Assembly (NCBI GenBank): GCA_012521455.1
Contig: JAAYMJ010000176.1
Location: 1-13,381, forward strand
Length of the DNA stretch: 13,381 nucleotides
Reading direction: 5' to 3'
Source: Clostridiaceae bacterium
Lineage (GTDB): Bacteria > Bacillota > Clostridia > UMGS1883 > JAAYMJ01
The translations under genes were made by a program, and so were the position numbers. This document shows positions 1-7,448 of this stretch, one piece after another. The notes beneath the pieces are model-generated. The model was not told the origin of the DNA and did no database searches. It was given only the letters and a program-made list of their open reading frames with translations. Every line of letters begins with the position of its first letter. Within the stretch, counting starts at the first letter, position 1.

Positions 1-2416
1 CAGCTGGTACAAGGGAAGCCAGGGCGCGCCCACCGGCACGGTCATAAAGGACGGGAAAATGCTTACAAGCCCGCCCCCTGACATGGTTTTGTCCACCTTT
101 TATCTTGGCATTGACGAAAAATTCACCGCGGATTACTTAACCTATTCTTCCACTTTAACCTCCCCAAGCGGGGCGTACTCCGTGGTAAGCTATGTAAATA
201 AATTCCACCCCGATGACGCAATAATCCTATACACCCCCGACTTTTTGGAAGGCGGCTTGTCGCCAGGTTCTCAAAACGGATATATTGAGCTTGTGGTAAA
301 AGACGGGATAGTGACTAAAAAACTAATTGACTCCCCCCCTGTAAAAATTGAAGAAGACGAACTGTTATTCAGGGCAAATTTATCAAAAAACTCATTTTTA
401 AATGACTATTTCCAAGTGGGCGAGGCTGCCGAATTTAAAGTCAGCCTTAATTTTAACATGGAAAATATAAAAACCGCTGTCGGCGGCGGGACAATTTTAG
501 TCAAGGAAGGCAAAAAACACCCCATAACCCACAATGTTTCGGGTATTCACCCAAGAACGGTGATAGGGACCGACGAAAGCGGGAAAATGCTATACTTAAT
601 CACCGTCGACGGCAGGGGCACCTTCACCCCGGGCTATTCCCTGGACTCTTTGGCAAATCTGCTTATAGGCCTTGGGATTTACACCGCCATTAACCTTGAC
701 GGCGGGGGCTCCACCACAATGGTTTTGCAGGACGCAAAAACCGACTCAAAAATTGTGGCCAACAACCCCTCCCAGTCAAGCCTCCGCGCGGTGTCCAACG
801 CAATAATTGTCAAAAACACAAGCCCGGAACAAAAGCCGTATAAAATTATCCTTGAAAGCGAGTCCAAATACAGCTTCGCAGGCTTTGGGAATAATATTTA
901 CGCCTTTTTGGCGGACCAAAAAAACCACCTTATTAAAGACGCAAAAATCTCCCTTTATGTAAAAGAAGGAAAAGGCGAAATTAAAAACGGCGTATTTTAC
1001 CCAAAAAGCCCGGGGAAAGCGGTAATCGGCGCAAAATATGAGGATTTGGAAAGCGAAATTGAAATTACTGTGTTGGAAAAAATCGCCCGCATCAGCGTAT
1101 ATCCCGAAGAAGGGCTAAAAATAAAAGCGGGGCAAAGCGCGCCCCTTACCATAATCGGAAGAGACCAAAACGGCTATGAGTCATATTTGCACGCGGATGA
1201 CTTAAACGTAAAATACGACGACAGCATTATAGACCTTGACAAAAATATAATAACTGTAAAAAAAGAAAGCCCCACACTAATTGAAATAAGCTATGGGAAA
1301 CTTAAAACCTATCAGGTTATAAACAATACCGGGGTCAAGGAAGAATACTACAACGGGATAGAGGACTCATCTTTAAAATTCTGGGGATATCCCGACCAGG
1401 TTTTGGGAAGCTTTGAGCTTGACTCAACCGACTGCGAGGGGGATTTTGCGGGTAAACTAAACTTTGACTTTTCAACCCCAAGCGACGCGCTGTACGCTGC
1501 CCACATTGTTTTCCCCGACGGGTTTGACATTGGAAATTCATCAAAAATCAGCGTAAAAGTATATTCTGAAACCACCTTCCCCCACGCCATAAAAGCCCAA
1601 ATCAACGACAAAGACGGGAATGTCCACAGGATAACGCTTGCAAAATCCATAGACTTTACAGGGTGGAAGACCTTATCCGCCGAAATCCCGAAGGATATAC
1701 CAAGGCCCTTGACTTTGTCAAAACTCTACGTTGTCCAAAACAATGTGGAAGACCGCCAGTCAGGGTATGTGAAATTTGACTCCTTTATGGCGTATGAATC
1801 CCTTTCCCAAAACGGGAAAACCGCAATTGAAAGGCCCGAAGATGTTTACGAGCCTGACCCGCTGGAAGAAGTATCTTTAGGCACAAAACTTGCCATAACA
1901 CCGGGAAAACCATCAAACAAAACTTTGTTTACAAACCTGTTATATAAAATTTCAACGGATTTTGCAAAGGATAACGCCCAAAAATACATTGAAATCGGTC
2001 AGACAGGGCCATATTACAACGAAAAAATAAATGACACCGAAATAATCTGCCTTGACAATTCAAAGCAAAAAAGCATAAGGATTACCGACAAAAACACTTG
2101 GGGGCTGTTTTTAGACAAACTAAAAAACATAAAATCAGGAAACGTAATCATAACATTAACAGACTCCGTTGATTTTTCAGACCCCGAGGAATATGAGCTG
2201 TTTATTTCCCAAATTGAAAAAAACCTTTCTGGAAAAACCGTTTATGTGGTTTATCCGGGGGATAAAGATGAAGTTAACATAAAAAACGGTGTAAGGTTTA
2301 TAAAAATCCACAATGCCAACTACACCGTAAGGGAATATTTAAAAAGCGGGCCTAAAATGCTTTTCTTTGACTTGTCAAAGGACAAAATCACCTATGAGTT
2401 TAAAGCTGTAAACTAA
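1..2416 (+). CDS. Phosphodiester glycosidase (NAGPA-like) multidomain protein, 5' end missing
   Basis: The reading frame is open from base 2, so the first ATG at 59 is internal and the true start lies left of the window; 804 residues are visible. The first ~250 visible residues match the phosphodiester glycosidase family (related to GlcNAc-1-phosphodiester alpha-N-acetylglucosaminidase, NAGPA): a GTVIKDGKML stretch at the edge, PRTVIGT, a TVDGRG strand, then the hallmark NLDGGGSTTMV with its Asp near visible residue 233, ending in NAIIVKN. After it come two beta-rich segments (about 270-430) that look like bacterial Ig-like domains, then a jelly-roll, carbohydrate-binding-like segment (about 435-590). 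The C-terminal ~190 residues (NVIITLTDS, DFSDPEEYELF, GVRFIKI) are a further module that I do not firmly recognise. The family usually cleaves sugar-1-phosphodiesters; export is expected, but any signal peptide is outside the window. It probably shares a transcript with the epimerase 25 bases downstream, suggesting a role in wall glycan metabolism (inference). Confidence 0.85.
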   Translation, partial: SWYKGSQGAPTGTVIKDGKMLTSPPPDMVLSTFYLGIDEKFTADYLTYSSTLTSPSGAYSVVSYVNKFHPDDAIILYTPDFLEGGLSPGSQNGYIELVVKDGIVTKKLIDSPPVKIEEDELLFRANLSKNSFLNDYFQVGEAAEFKVSLNFNMENIKTAVGGGTILVKEGKKHPITHNVSGIHPRTVIGTDESGKMLYLITVDGRGTFTPGYSLDSLANLLIGLGIYTAINLDGGGSTTMVLQDAKTDSKIVANNPSQSSLRAVSNAIIVKNTSPEQKPYKIILESESKYSFAGFGNNIYAFLADQKNHLIKDAKISLYVKEGKGEIKNGVFYPKSPGKAVIGAKYEDLESEIEITVLEKIARISVYPEEGLKIKAGQSAPLTIIGRDQNGYESYLHADDLNVKYDDSIIDLDKNIITVKKESPTLIEISYGKLKTYQVINNTGVKEEYYNGIEDSSLKFWGYPDQVLGSFELDSTDCEGDFAGKLNFDFSTPSDALYAAHIVFPDGFDIGNSSKISVKVYSETTFPHAIKAQINDKDGNVHRITLAKSIDFTGWKTLSAEIPKDIPRPLTLSKLYVVQNNVEDRQSGYVKFDSFMAYESLSQNGKTAIERPEDVYEPDPLEEVSLGTKLAITPGKPSNKTLFTNLLYKISTDFAKDNAQKYIEIGQTGPYYNEKINDTEIICLDNSKQKSIRITDKNTWGLFLDKLKNIKSGNVIITLTDSVDFSDPEEYELFISQIEKNLSGKTVYVVYPGDKDEVNIKNGVRFIKIHNANYTVREYLKSGPKMLFFDLSKDKITYEFKAVN

Positions 2417-2441
2417 AGTACCAAAAGAAAGGAATTTTAAA

Positions 2442-3542
2442 ATGAAAAAAATCTTGACGGTATTTGGCACAAGGCCTGAAGCGATAAAAATGTGCCCCTT
2501 GGTGAATGAGCTAAAAAGCCGCCCCTATTTTAAAAGCGTGGTATGCGTCACAGGCCAGCACCGCCAAATGTTAGACCAGGTTCTTGAGTGTTTTAAAGTT
2601 ACCCCTGATTATGACCTGTCCATAATGAAAGAAAGGCAAAGCCTTTTTGATATAACCTTTTCGGTTATGGAAAAGCTAAAGGAAGTATTGACCGTTGAAA
2701 AGCCCGATATAATGCTTGTGCACGGGGATACCACCACCACCTTCGCGGCGTCCCTTACCGCCTTTTACCTTCAAATCCCCGTAGGACATGTGGAAGCAGG
2801 GCTTCGCACATACAATATCCACTCCCCCTACCCTGAGGAGTTTAACCGTCAGGCAACGGGCATTATTTCAAGCCTTCACTTTGCCCCGACCCAAATTTCT
2901 AAGGAAAACCTTCTTAGGGAAGGCAAAAAGGAAGAAACCATTTTCGTTACGGGAAACACCGCCATTGACGCCTTAAAAACCACTGTCAGGGAGGACTACC
3001 ACCACCCCCATCTTGAGTGGGCGAAGGATTCGCGGCTGATTATGCTTACCGCCCACCGCCGCGAAAATTTGGGCGCGCCCCTTCGGAATATGTTTAGGGC
3101 AATAAAGCGGATTGTGGATGAGTTTGAGGATATAAAAGTAATTTACCCCATCCACTTAAACCCGCTGGTGAGGGAAGCCGCTTCCGAAATTTTTGGAAGC
3201 CATGAAAGGATACGCTTAATTGAGCCGTTGGACGTTTTGGATTTTCACAATTTTATGGCAAGAAGCTACCTGATTTTAACCGACAGCGGCGGGATACAGG
3301 AAGAAGCCCCGTCTTTAGGAAAACCCGTATTGGTAATGCGGGATACCACAGAGCGGCCCGAGGGGATAAAGGCGGGGACATTAAAACTTGTGGGAACAAA
3401 TGAGGAAAATATTTACACTGCCTTTAAAAAACTGCTTGTGGATAAGACCGAGTACAACAAGATGAGCACCGCCTCAAACCCCTACGGCGACGGCTACGCC
3501 TCCGTCAGGATTGCGGATATTTTAAGGGATTATTTAAAATAA
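2442..3542 (+). CDS. wecB: UDP-N-acetylglucosamine 2-epimerase, non-hydrolysing
   Basis: This cytoplasmic enzyme interconverts UDP-GlcNAc and UDP-ManNAc, the ManNAc donor for teichoic-acid linkage units and other wall or capsule polymers. Its 366 residues are the normal family length (about 360-380). Family motifs appear in order: GTRPEAIKM at the N-terminus (first Rossmann loop), HGDTTTT, GHVEAGLRT, PYPEEFNRQ, TAHRREN, and DSGGIQEEAPSLGKPVL followed by RDTTERPEG, which together form the UDP-sugar and allosteric sites. The ATG has an AAAGGAA ribosome-binding site about 8 bases upstream. The gene follows the phosphodiester glycosidase by 25 bases, so the two are probably cotranscribed, and a strong hairpin terminator lies ~100 bases after the stop. 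Firmicute orthologues are called mnaA or wecB; the identity as epimerase is secure, the polymer it serves is not. Confidence 0.96.
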   Translation: MKKILTVFGTRPEAIKMCPLVNELKSRPYFKSVVCVTGQHRQMLDQVLECFKVTPDYDLSIMKERQSLFDITFSVMEKLKEVLTVEKPDIMLVHGDTTTTFAASLTAFYLQIPVGHVEAGLRTYNIHSPYPEEFNRQATGIISSLHFAPTQISKENLLREGKKEETIFVTGNTAIDALKTTVREDYHHPHLEWAKDSRLIMLTAHRRENLGAPLRNMFRAIKRIVDEFEDIKVIYPIHLNPLVREAASEIFGSHERIRLIEPLDVLDFHNFMARSYLILTDSGGIQEEAPSLGKPVLVMRDTTERPEGIKAGTLKLVGTNEENIYTAFKKLLVDKTEYNKMSTASNPYGDGYASVRIADILRDYLK

Positions 3543-3755
3543 AAAGGGTAACGCCTTTGTCAGATGGCGGGTATTTAAAAATAATTTATGGTTAGCGTTA
3601 GCGGTTTTAAGATATTTAAAAAAATTATTTAAAACATACAATACGCGCGCAAACAATTGCGCGCGTATTTTTATGCTTTTACATGGAAAAACCCAAAACT
3701 TTTTATTATGTTTTCACAAATGATTTCAAAACATTTACAAAATTATTAAATTTTA
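3543..3755. other. Intergenic region: structured 3' UTR after wecB, then AT-rich spacer
   Basis: I see no gene here. Between the wecB stop and the terminator are about 97 bases with several complementary words: TAACGC (3549-3554) with GCGTTA (3595-3600), and AAATAATTT (3579-3587) with AAATTATTT (3622-3630). A tandem hexamer GTTAGC GTTAGC lies at 3591-3602. After the terminator (3640-3672) the sequence is AT-rich until the promoter of the next gene. The pairing could be chance in such AT-rich DNA. Confidence 0.4.
3640..3672 (+). terminator. Rho-independent terminator of the glycosidase-wecB unit
   Basis: A perfect 13-bp inverted repeat, AATACGCGCGCAA and TTGCGCGCGTATT, is separated by an ACAA loop and followed by a short T-run. 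The GC-rich core makes it a strong hairpin. The T-tract is only about five T including the stem end, so efficiency is uncertain, but the position after wecB and before a new promoter fits. Confidence 0.85.
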
Positions 3756-3784
3756 TTGACAAATTGATTAAAATAAGCTAAACT
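3756..3784 (+). promoter_or_regulatory. Sigma-A-like promoter for the solute-binding protein gene
   Basis: A perfect TTGACA (3756-3761) is followed 17 bases later by TAAACT (3779-3784), a moderate -10. A perfect TATAAT also occurs at 3790-3795, but it is 28 bases from the TTGACA and has no good -35 at normal spacing, so I prefer the first pairing. It sits 46 bases before the TTG start, right after the wecB terminator. Confidence 0.55.
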
Positions 3785-3816
3785 TGACGTATAATTAGTG
3801 AATATGCACAGAAAAC

Positions 3817-3822
3817 GAGGTG
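3817..3822 (+). promoter_or_regulatory. Ribosome-binding site fixing the TTG start
   Basis: GAGGTG lies 7 bases before TTG at 3830. It decides the start, since no ATG or GTG in frame is positioned near it and the hydrophobic signal segment begins right after. Confidence 0.75.
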
Positions 3823-3829
3823 AAAACCA

Positions 3830-5272
3830 TTGTTAAAAAGAGTATATTATATAATTACTCTTGCGGTTATATGCCTGTGTGCTATTTTTTTGCCAAAAAT
3901 TCCTGTGAAAACCCAAGCCAAAGGGGAATTATATATAAATATTGAAAACAAGCCCATCTATTTATCCCCCGTCCTTGCCAAAACCCAGGACGAAAAAAAG
4001 ATTATATCCTGCCTTTATGAAGGCTTGTTTAAGATAAATATTGACGGGAAAACCATCGGCTCCCAGGCTAAAAGTTATAGCGTAAGCGATGATTTTTTGA
4101 CATATAAGATAAACCTTAGAGGCACCACATGGAGCGACGGCTCGGATTTAACAAGCTACGACTTCCAATCCTCATGGCTATATGCCTTAACAAATTTGGG
4201 AAAGGAAAAGGAAGAGCTTTTTATAATCAAAAACGCCAAAGAATACTCCGAAGGCCTCGTAAATAAGGAAGACGTAGGCATACTTTGCCCCGACAGCCTT
4301 ACAATCATAGTAACCTTAAATGAGCCCGACCCTTCTTTTATCGAAAAGCTTTCAAGGCCTGTTTTCATGCCGCAAAAGGGAAACCTCACAAACGGGCCCT
4401 ATGTGATAAAAAACATAACCAGTGACGGGGTTTTCTTAGAAAAAAACCCCTACTACTGGGACAAATCCTCAATAAGCATTTACAGCTTAAATTTCGTGCT
4501 CAGTGGCAAATTTAAAGAAATAAATCCCCAAACCTTTATATTTGACGGTGAGGGCGGGGAGTTTGACGGCGCGCAAAAGCGCTACTACGACACAGGTGAA
4601 GTTTCATACGTTATATTTAATAGTCAAAAGCTAAACAAGGAAAAAAGGCTGTATCTTCAAAATAAAATCCAAAACTTAAAAGAAATCCTTGCGGATGAAT
4701 TTTTCATTCAAAACGGCTTTGTAAATGACCTTGCAACAGGGAAAAAAGCCTTTTACCGTATTGAACACGAAGCCGGTTTTGAATATGAAAGCGCAAAAGA
4801 GGCGCAGTTTAATCCTTTAAATTTAATCTATGAAAAAGACAACGAAACGCCCTTTTTAAATATTTTAAAAACGCATTTTGAAAAAGAAGGCATTTTAATA
4901 AATTTAACACCTTTGACCCAAAAAGAGTTTGCCCAAAGAGAGGAAGCAGGGGACTTTGACCTTGCCTATAAAGTTTTTGCCTTTTCCGTCGGCACCCCTT
5001 ATGAACAGCTTGCGGTATTTAAGTCGGGCAACCCGTACCAGTATAAAAACAAAAATTTTGACACCTTATTAAACCAGGCACTGCATTCAAAAAGGGAGGA
5101 CTTATTTGATATCCTTTATGACGCGGAAGTTGAGCTTGTAAAAAATCCCCCCGCCGTGGCGGTTTTGAATTTTAAAAAGCCCTACTACACCTCACCCGAT
5201 TTAAAAAATGTGCTACGGCTGGGGTATGGGGCGCAAAACTTGGATTTATACTTCGCAAAAATCAAAAATTAG
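3830..5272 (+). CDS. Orphan extracellular solute-binding protein, family 5 (OppA/DppA-like)
   Basis: A 480-residue relative of the oligopeptide/dipeptide/nickel-binding proteins of ABC importers, slightly shorter than typical OppA. Supporting stretches are LYEGLFKI, WSDGSDLTSYDFQSSW (the family core, where a ligand-lobe helix begins), NGPYVIKN followed by LEKNPYYWDK, and a C-terminal NFDTLLNQA region. The N-terminus has two basic residues, then a hydrophobic run (about residues 6-22), so it is exported. I see no proper lipobox: the Cys residues follow Ile or Leu, not Gly/Ala/Ser. It may therefore be released by signal peptidase I (possible site after KTQA) or stay anchored by an uncleaved helix. 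The start is TTG, chosen because GAGGTG (3817-3822) lies 7 bases upstream and no in-frame ATG follows until far inside. No permease or ATPase gene is nearby, so its transporter partner is elsewhere or it acts alone. The ligand cannot be told from sequence. Confidence 0.88.
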   Translation: MLKRVYYIITLAVICLCAIFLPKIPVKTQAKGELYINIENKPIYLSPVLAKTQDEKKIISCLYEGLFKINIDGKTIGSQAKSYSVSDDFLTYKINLRGTTWSDGSDLTSYDFQSSWLYALTNLGKEKEELFIIKNAKEYSEGLVNKEDVGILCPDSLTIIVTLNEPDPSFIEKLSRPVFMPQKGNLTNGPYVIKNITSDGVFLEKNPYYWDKSSISIYSLNFVLSGKFKEINPQTFIFDGEGGEFDGAQKRYYDTGEVSYVIFNSQKLNKEKRLYLQNKIQNLKEILADEFFIQNGFVNDLATGKKAFYRIEHEAGFEYESAKEAQFNPLNLIYEKDNETPFLNILKTHFEKEGILINLTPLTQKEFAQREEAGDFDLAYKVFAFSVGTPYEQLAVFKSGNPYQYKNKNFDTLLNQALHSKREDLFDILYDAEVELVKNPPAVAVLNFKKPYYTSPDLKNVLRLGYGAQNLDLYFAKIKN

Positions 5273-5336
5273 TATAATTTTACTGTAAAAATCAATAATA
5301 TAATTAGTTAATCCTCCCTTTGAAAGGATGAAATAA

Positions 5337-5495
5337 ATGCTTGACAAAAAAACGCGGGAAAAGTTAAAAATTGAAATCGCAGAGGAGCTGGGGCTTTTAG
5401 AAAAAGTGAAAAAAGTCGGCTGGAAAGGCTTAACCGCAAAAGAAAGCGGGAAAATTGGCGGGATTATGACTGCCCGCCAGAAAAAAGGTCAATGA
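5337..5495 (+). CDS. Short alpha/beta-type small acid-soluble spore protein (SASP)
   Basis: A 52-residue gene. It encodes a basic, Lys-rich protein with both SASP alpha/beta hallmarks. The first is LKIEIAEELGL (about residues 10-20), matching the region that carries the Glu-Ile cut site of the germination protease GPR. The second is SGKIGGIMTAR (about 37-47), matching the Gly-Gly DNA-binding motif. Such proteins coat spore DNA and protect it from UV and heat, then supply amino acids at germination. Classical members are 60-75 residues, so this one is short: a GWKGLTAKE linker joins the two motifs and the C-terminal tail is nearly absent. AAGGA sits 8 bases before the ATG, and a perfect terminator follows 27 bases after the stop. 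SASP genes are normally read by sigma-G. The upstream 64 bases hold GTATA at 5272-5276, which loosely fits a sigma-G -35, but I see no convincing -10. Confidence 0.85.
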   Translation: MLDKKTREKLKIEIAEELGLLEKVKKVGWKGLTAKESGKIGGIMTARQKKGQ

Positions 5496-5522
5496 AACCT
5501 CCTTTATATAGTACTTATCCCC

Positions 5523-5557
5523 GCGGCATTCCCATTGGAATGCCGCCGCTTTTTTTG
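5523..5557 (+). terminator. Rho-independent terminator after the SASP gene
   Basis: A perfect 10-bp stem, GCGGCATTCC and GGAATGCCGC, with a CATT loop is followed by CGC and seven T. It is a textbook intrinsic terminator that isolates the SASP gene from the pepF operon. Confidence 0.92.
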
Positions 5558-5612
5558 TATAATATTATGGGGTCCGCCCCAAAGGGATAAATGTTTTTAT
5601 ATAAAATATTAA

Positions 5613-5641
5613 TTGTAATTTATATCCTAAAATAGTATAAT
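5613..5641 (+). promoter_or_regulatory. Sigma-A-like promoter for the pepF operon
   Basis: TTGTAA (5613-5618) and a perfect TATAAT (5636-5641) are separated by 17 bases. A second TATAAT at 5645-5650 could be an alternative -10. The expected transcript start is ~35 bases before the pepF ATG, leaving a short leader with no obvious regulatory fold. Confidence 0.65.
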
Positions 5642-5684
5642 TAATATAATACCCAGGTATAGCTTTTTTGAAAGAGGGATTTAT

Positions 5685-7448
5685 ATGACTTACAATTGGG
5701 ATTTAAGCCACATATATAAAAGCGAAGATGAGTATAACTCGGATTTGGAAAAAATACAGGAATACACAATAAAGCTAAAAACCTACGAGGGTAGGCTTGA
5801 AAACCTTGATGTCTTAATTGAGTTTTTAACATTAAAAGACCAGGCAAGACGGGTTTCGTCAAAACTTTGGGTCTATGCTTCTCTTTCAAAGGATTTGGAT
5901 TTGTCGGACCCAAAAAGCGCTGAAAGAATGGCGGTTTTATCGGATATATTGTCAAAGCTAAACGACTCATATTCCTTCTTTTTACCCGAACTTTTAACCT
6001 TCAGCGGCGAAAAATTCCGCCAAATTTTACGCGATGAAAGGTTTTCTTCATATAAGCGCTTTTTTGAAAGGCTTATTGAAAAAAAGCTCCACATTTTATC
6101 AAAAGAGGAAGAGGCGCTTTTATCAAAACTTGGCTTTCTCTTTGGCGCACCCTATGATTTATATAACAGTGTGAAAATGGTTGACATAAAATACCCAACC
6201 ATCCATTCCCCCGAAGGTGAAGAAGTAAAAATCACCTTCGGAACCTACAACCTTGCAAGAACCCACAAAGACAGGGATTACAGAAGGCGCGCCTTTGACG
6301 CCCTGTATGGAACCCTTTATAACTACAAAAACACATTGGGAAAAACCCTTTACTATGAAGTCCAAAAAAACGCGCGCCTTGCGCAAATCAGGAAATTTGA
6401 CTCCGCTTTGGATAGTGCCCTGTTTAACTTTGAAATCCCAAGAAAGGTTTACGATAATCTGCTCTGTGGGACAATTGAAAGCCTGCCGGCATTGCACAAA
6501 TACATTTTTTTAAGAAAAAAAGCCTTAAATTTAGATAAAGTAACACCCTATGATTTGGCGGTGCCCCTGTCTTTTGAGGACAAAAAATACACCTATGAGG
6601 AATGCTGCAACCTGGCTTTAAAATATTTGTCCATTTTAGGTGAAGAATACATAACCGTTATTAAAAAAGCGGTAACCGGGGGCTGGATTGACGTATATGA
6701 GGCGCCCCACAAAGCGCCGGGAGGCTACCAGTCAGGGTGTTTTGACACCCACCCGTATATACTTTTAAACTTTGACAACACCTTCAATTCCCTAAGCACC
6801 CTTGTCCACGAACTGGGGCACGCACTGCACGCGTATTTTTGCAACAACTACTGCGACTACCCAAACCATTCAGTCAGCGCCTTTTGCGCGGAAATCGCAA
6901 GCATTACAAATGAAATTTTATTGATTAAAGGCTTGATTAAGGATTCAAAAGACGATGACGAAAAGCTTTATTACCTAAACAAGTACGCCGACCTTTTGCG
7001 CAACACCGCATACAGCCAAATGCTTTACGCGGACTTTGAAAAACAAATCCACGAAAAGGTGGAATCGGGCTCGGCGCTCTCCGCCCAAAGTTTGGGGGAA
7101 ATATGGGCCAATTTAAACCAAAAATACTACGGCCCCGGCTTTGAAAACCCCTTTTACAACAAGGTAGGCTGGGCATATATCCTTCACTTTTACCTAAACT
7201 TTTACACCTTTAACTACGCCCTCTCCATCTGCGCAGCAAATAAGGCGGCAAATAATATATTAAATGGTGATGTTGAAGGCTATATCAATTTCCTAAAAAG
7301 CGGCGGGAAACTCTCCCCCGTAGAGAGCGTAAAACAGCTGGGCATTGACATGGCTGACAAAAACGTGGTCCTTGATTTATACCGCGACTTTGAAAACACA
7401 ATAAATGAAATAGAAGAAATTTTAAATAGAAAAGGGGATTTAGATTGA
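5685..7448 (+). CDS. pepF: Oligoendopeptidase F (M3B zinc metallopeptidase)
   Basis: A cytoplasmic zinc endopeptidase that cuts short peptides inside the chain, with a role in peptide turnover. Its 587 residues match the family's ~600. The N-terminus YNWDLSHIYKSEDEY is typical of PepF. The catalytic core reads DTHPYILLNF, then HELGHALHAYF, with zinc ligands His375 and His379, catalytic Glu376, and the third ligand Glu403 in CAEIASITNE. The late WAYILHFYLNFYTFNYA and FLKSGGKLSPVE segments are also PepF-like, though the usual YVYQYATG is altered here. Unusually, Cys386, Cys390 and Cys401 lie just after the HEXXH helix. AGAGGG sits 6 bases before the ATG, and a promoter lies directly upstream. 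The stop overlaps the next gene by 4 bases, so it is the first gene of an operon. It could degrade peptides imported with the help of the upstream binding protein, but the two are separately transcribed. Confidence 0.96.
   Translation: MTYNWDLSHIYKSEDEYNSDLEKIQEYTIKLKTYEGRLENLDVLIEFLTLKDQARRVSSKLWVYASLSKDLDLSDPKSAERMAVLSDILSKLNDSYSFFLPELLTFSGEKFRQILRDERFSSYKRFFERLIEKKLHILSKEEEALLSKLGFLFGAPYDLYNSVKMVDIKYPTIHSPEGEEVKITFGTYNLARTHKDRDYRRRAFDALYGTLYNYKNTLGKTLYYEVQKNARLAQIRKFDSALDSALFNFEIPRKVYDNLLCGTIESLPALHKYIFLRKKALNLDKVTPYDLAVPLSFEDKKYTYEECCNLALKYLSILGEEYITVIKKAVTGGWIDVYEAPHKAPGGYQSGCFDTHPYILLNFDNTFNSLSTLVHELGHALHAYFCNNYCDYPNHSVSAFCAEIASITNEILLIKGLIKDSKDDDEKLYYLNKYADLLRNTAYSQMLYADFEKQIHEKVESGSALSAQSLGEIWANLNQKYYGPGFENPFYNKVGWAYILHFYLNFYTFNYALSICAANKAANNILNGDVEGYINFLKSGGKLSPVESVKQLGIDMADKNVVLDLYRDFENTINEIEEILNRKGDLD
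7432..7437 (+). promoter_or_regulatory. Ribosome-binding site supporting the TTG start of the nicotinate phosphoribosyltransferase
   Basis: AAGGGG lies 7 bases before TTG at 7445, inside the end of pepF. The alternative in-frame ATG at 7490 has no comparable site upstream and would cut into the conserved LADFYEF region. Confidence 0.65.

Noticed and set aside
1348..1650. Minus-strand open frame of 100 codons inside the glycosidase gene
   Set aside because: It has no family likeness and no ribosome-binding context, and it lies fully antisense to a well-supported gene.
3790..3795. TATAAT as the -10 of the binding-protein promoter
   Set aside because: It is 28 bases from the only good -35 (TTGACA); the TAAACT at 17-base spacing is the better partner, though a weak start here cannot be excluded.
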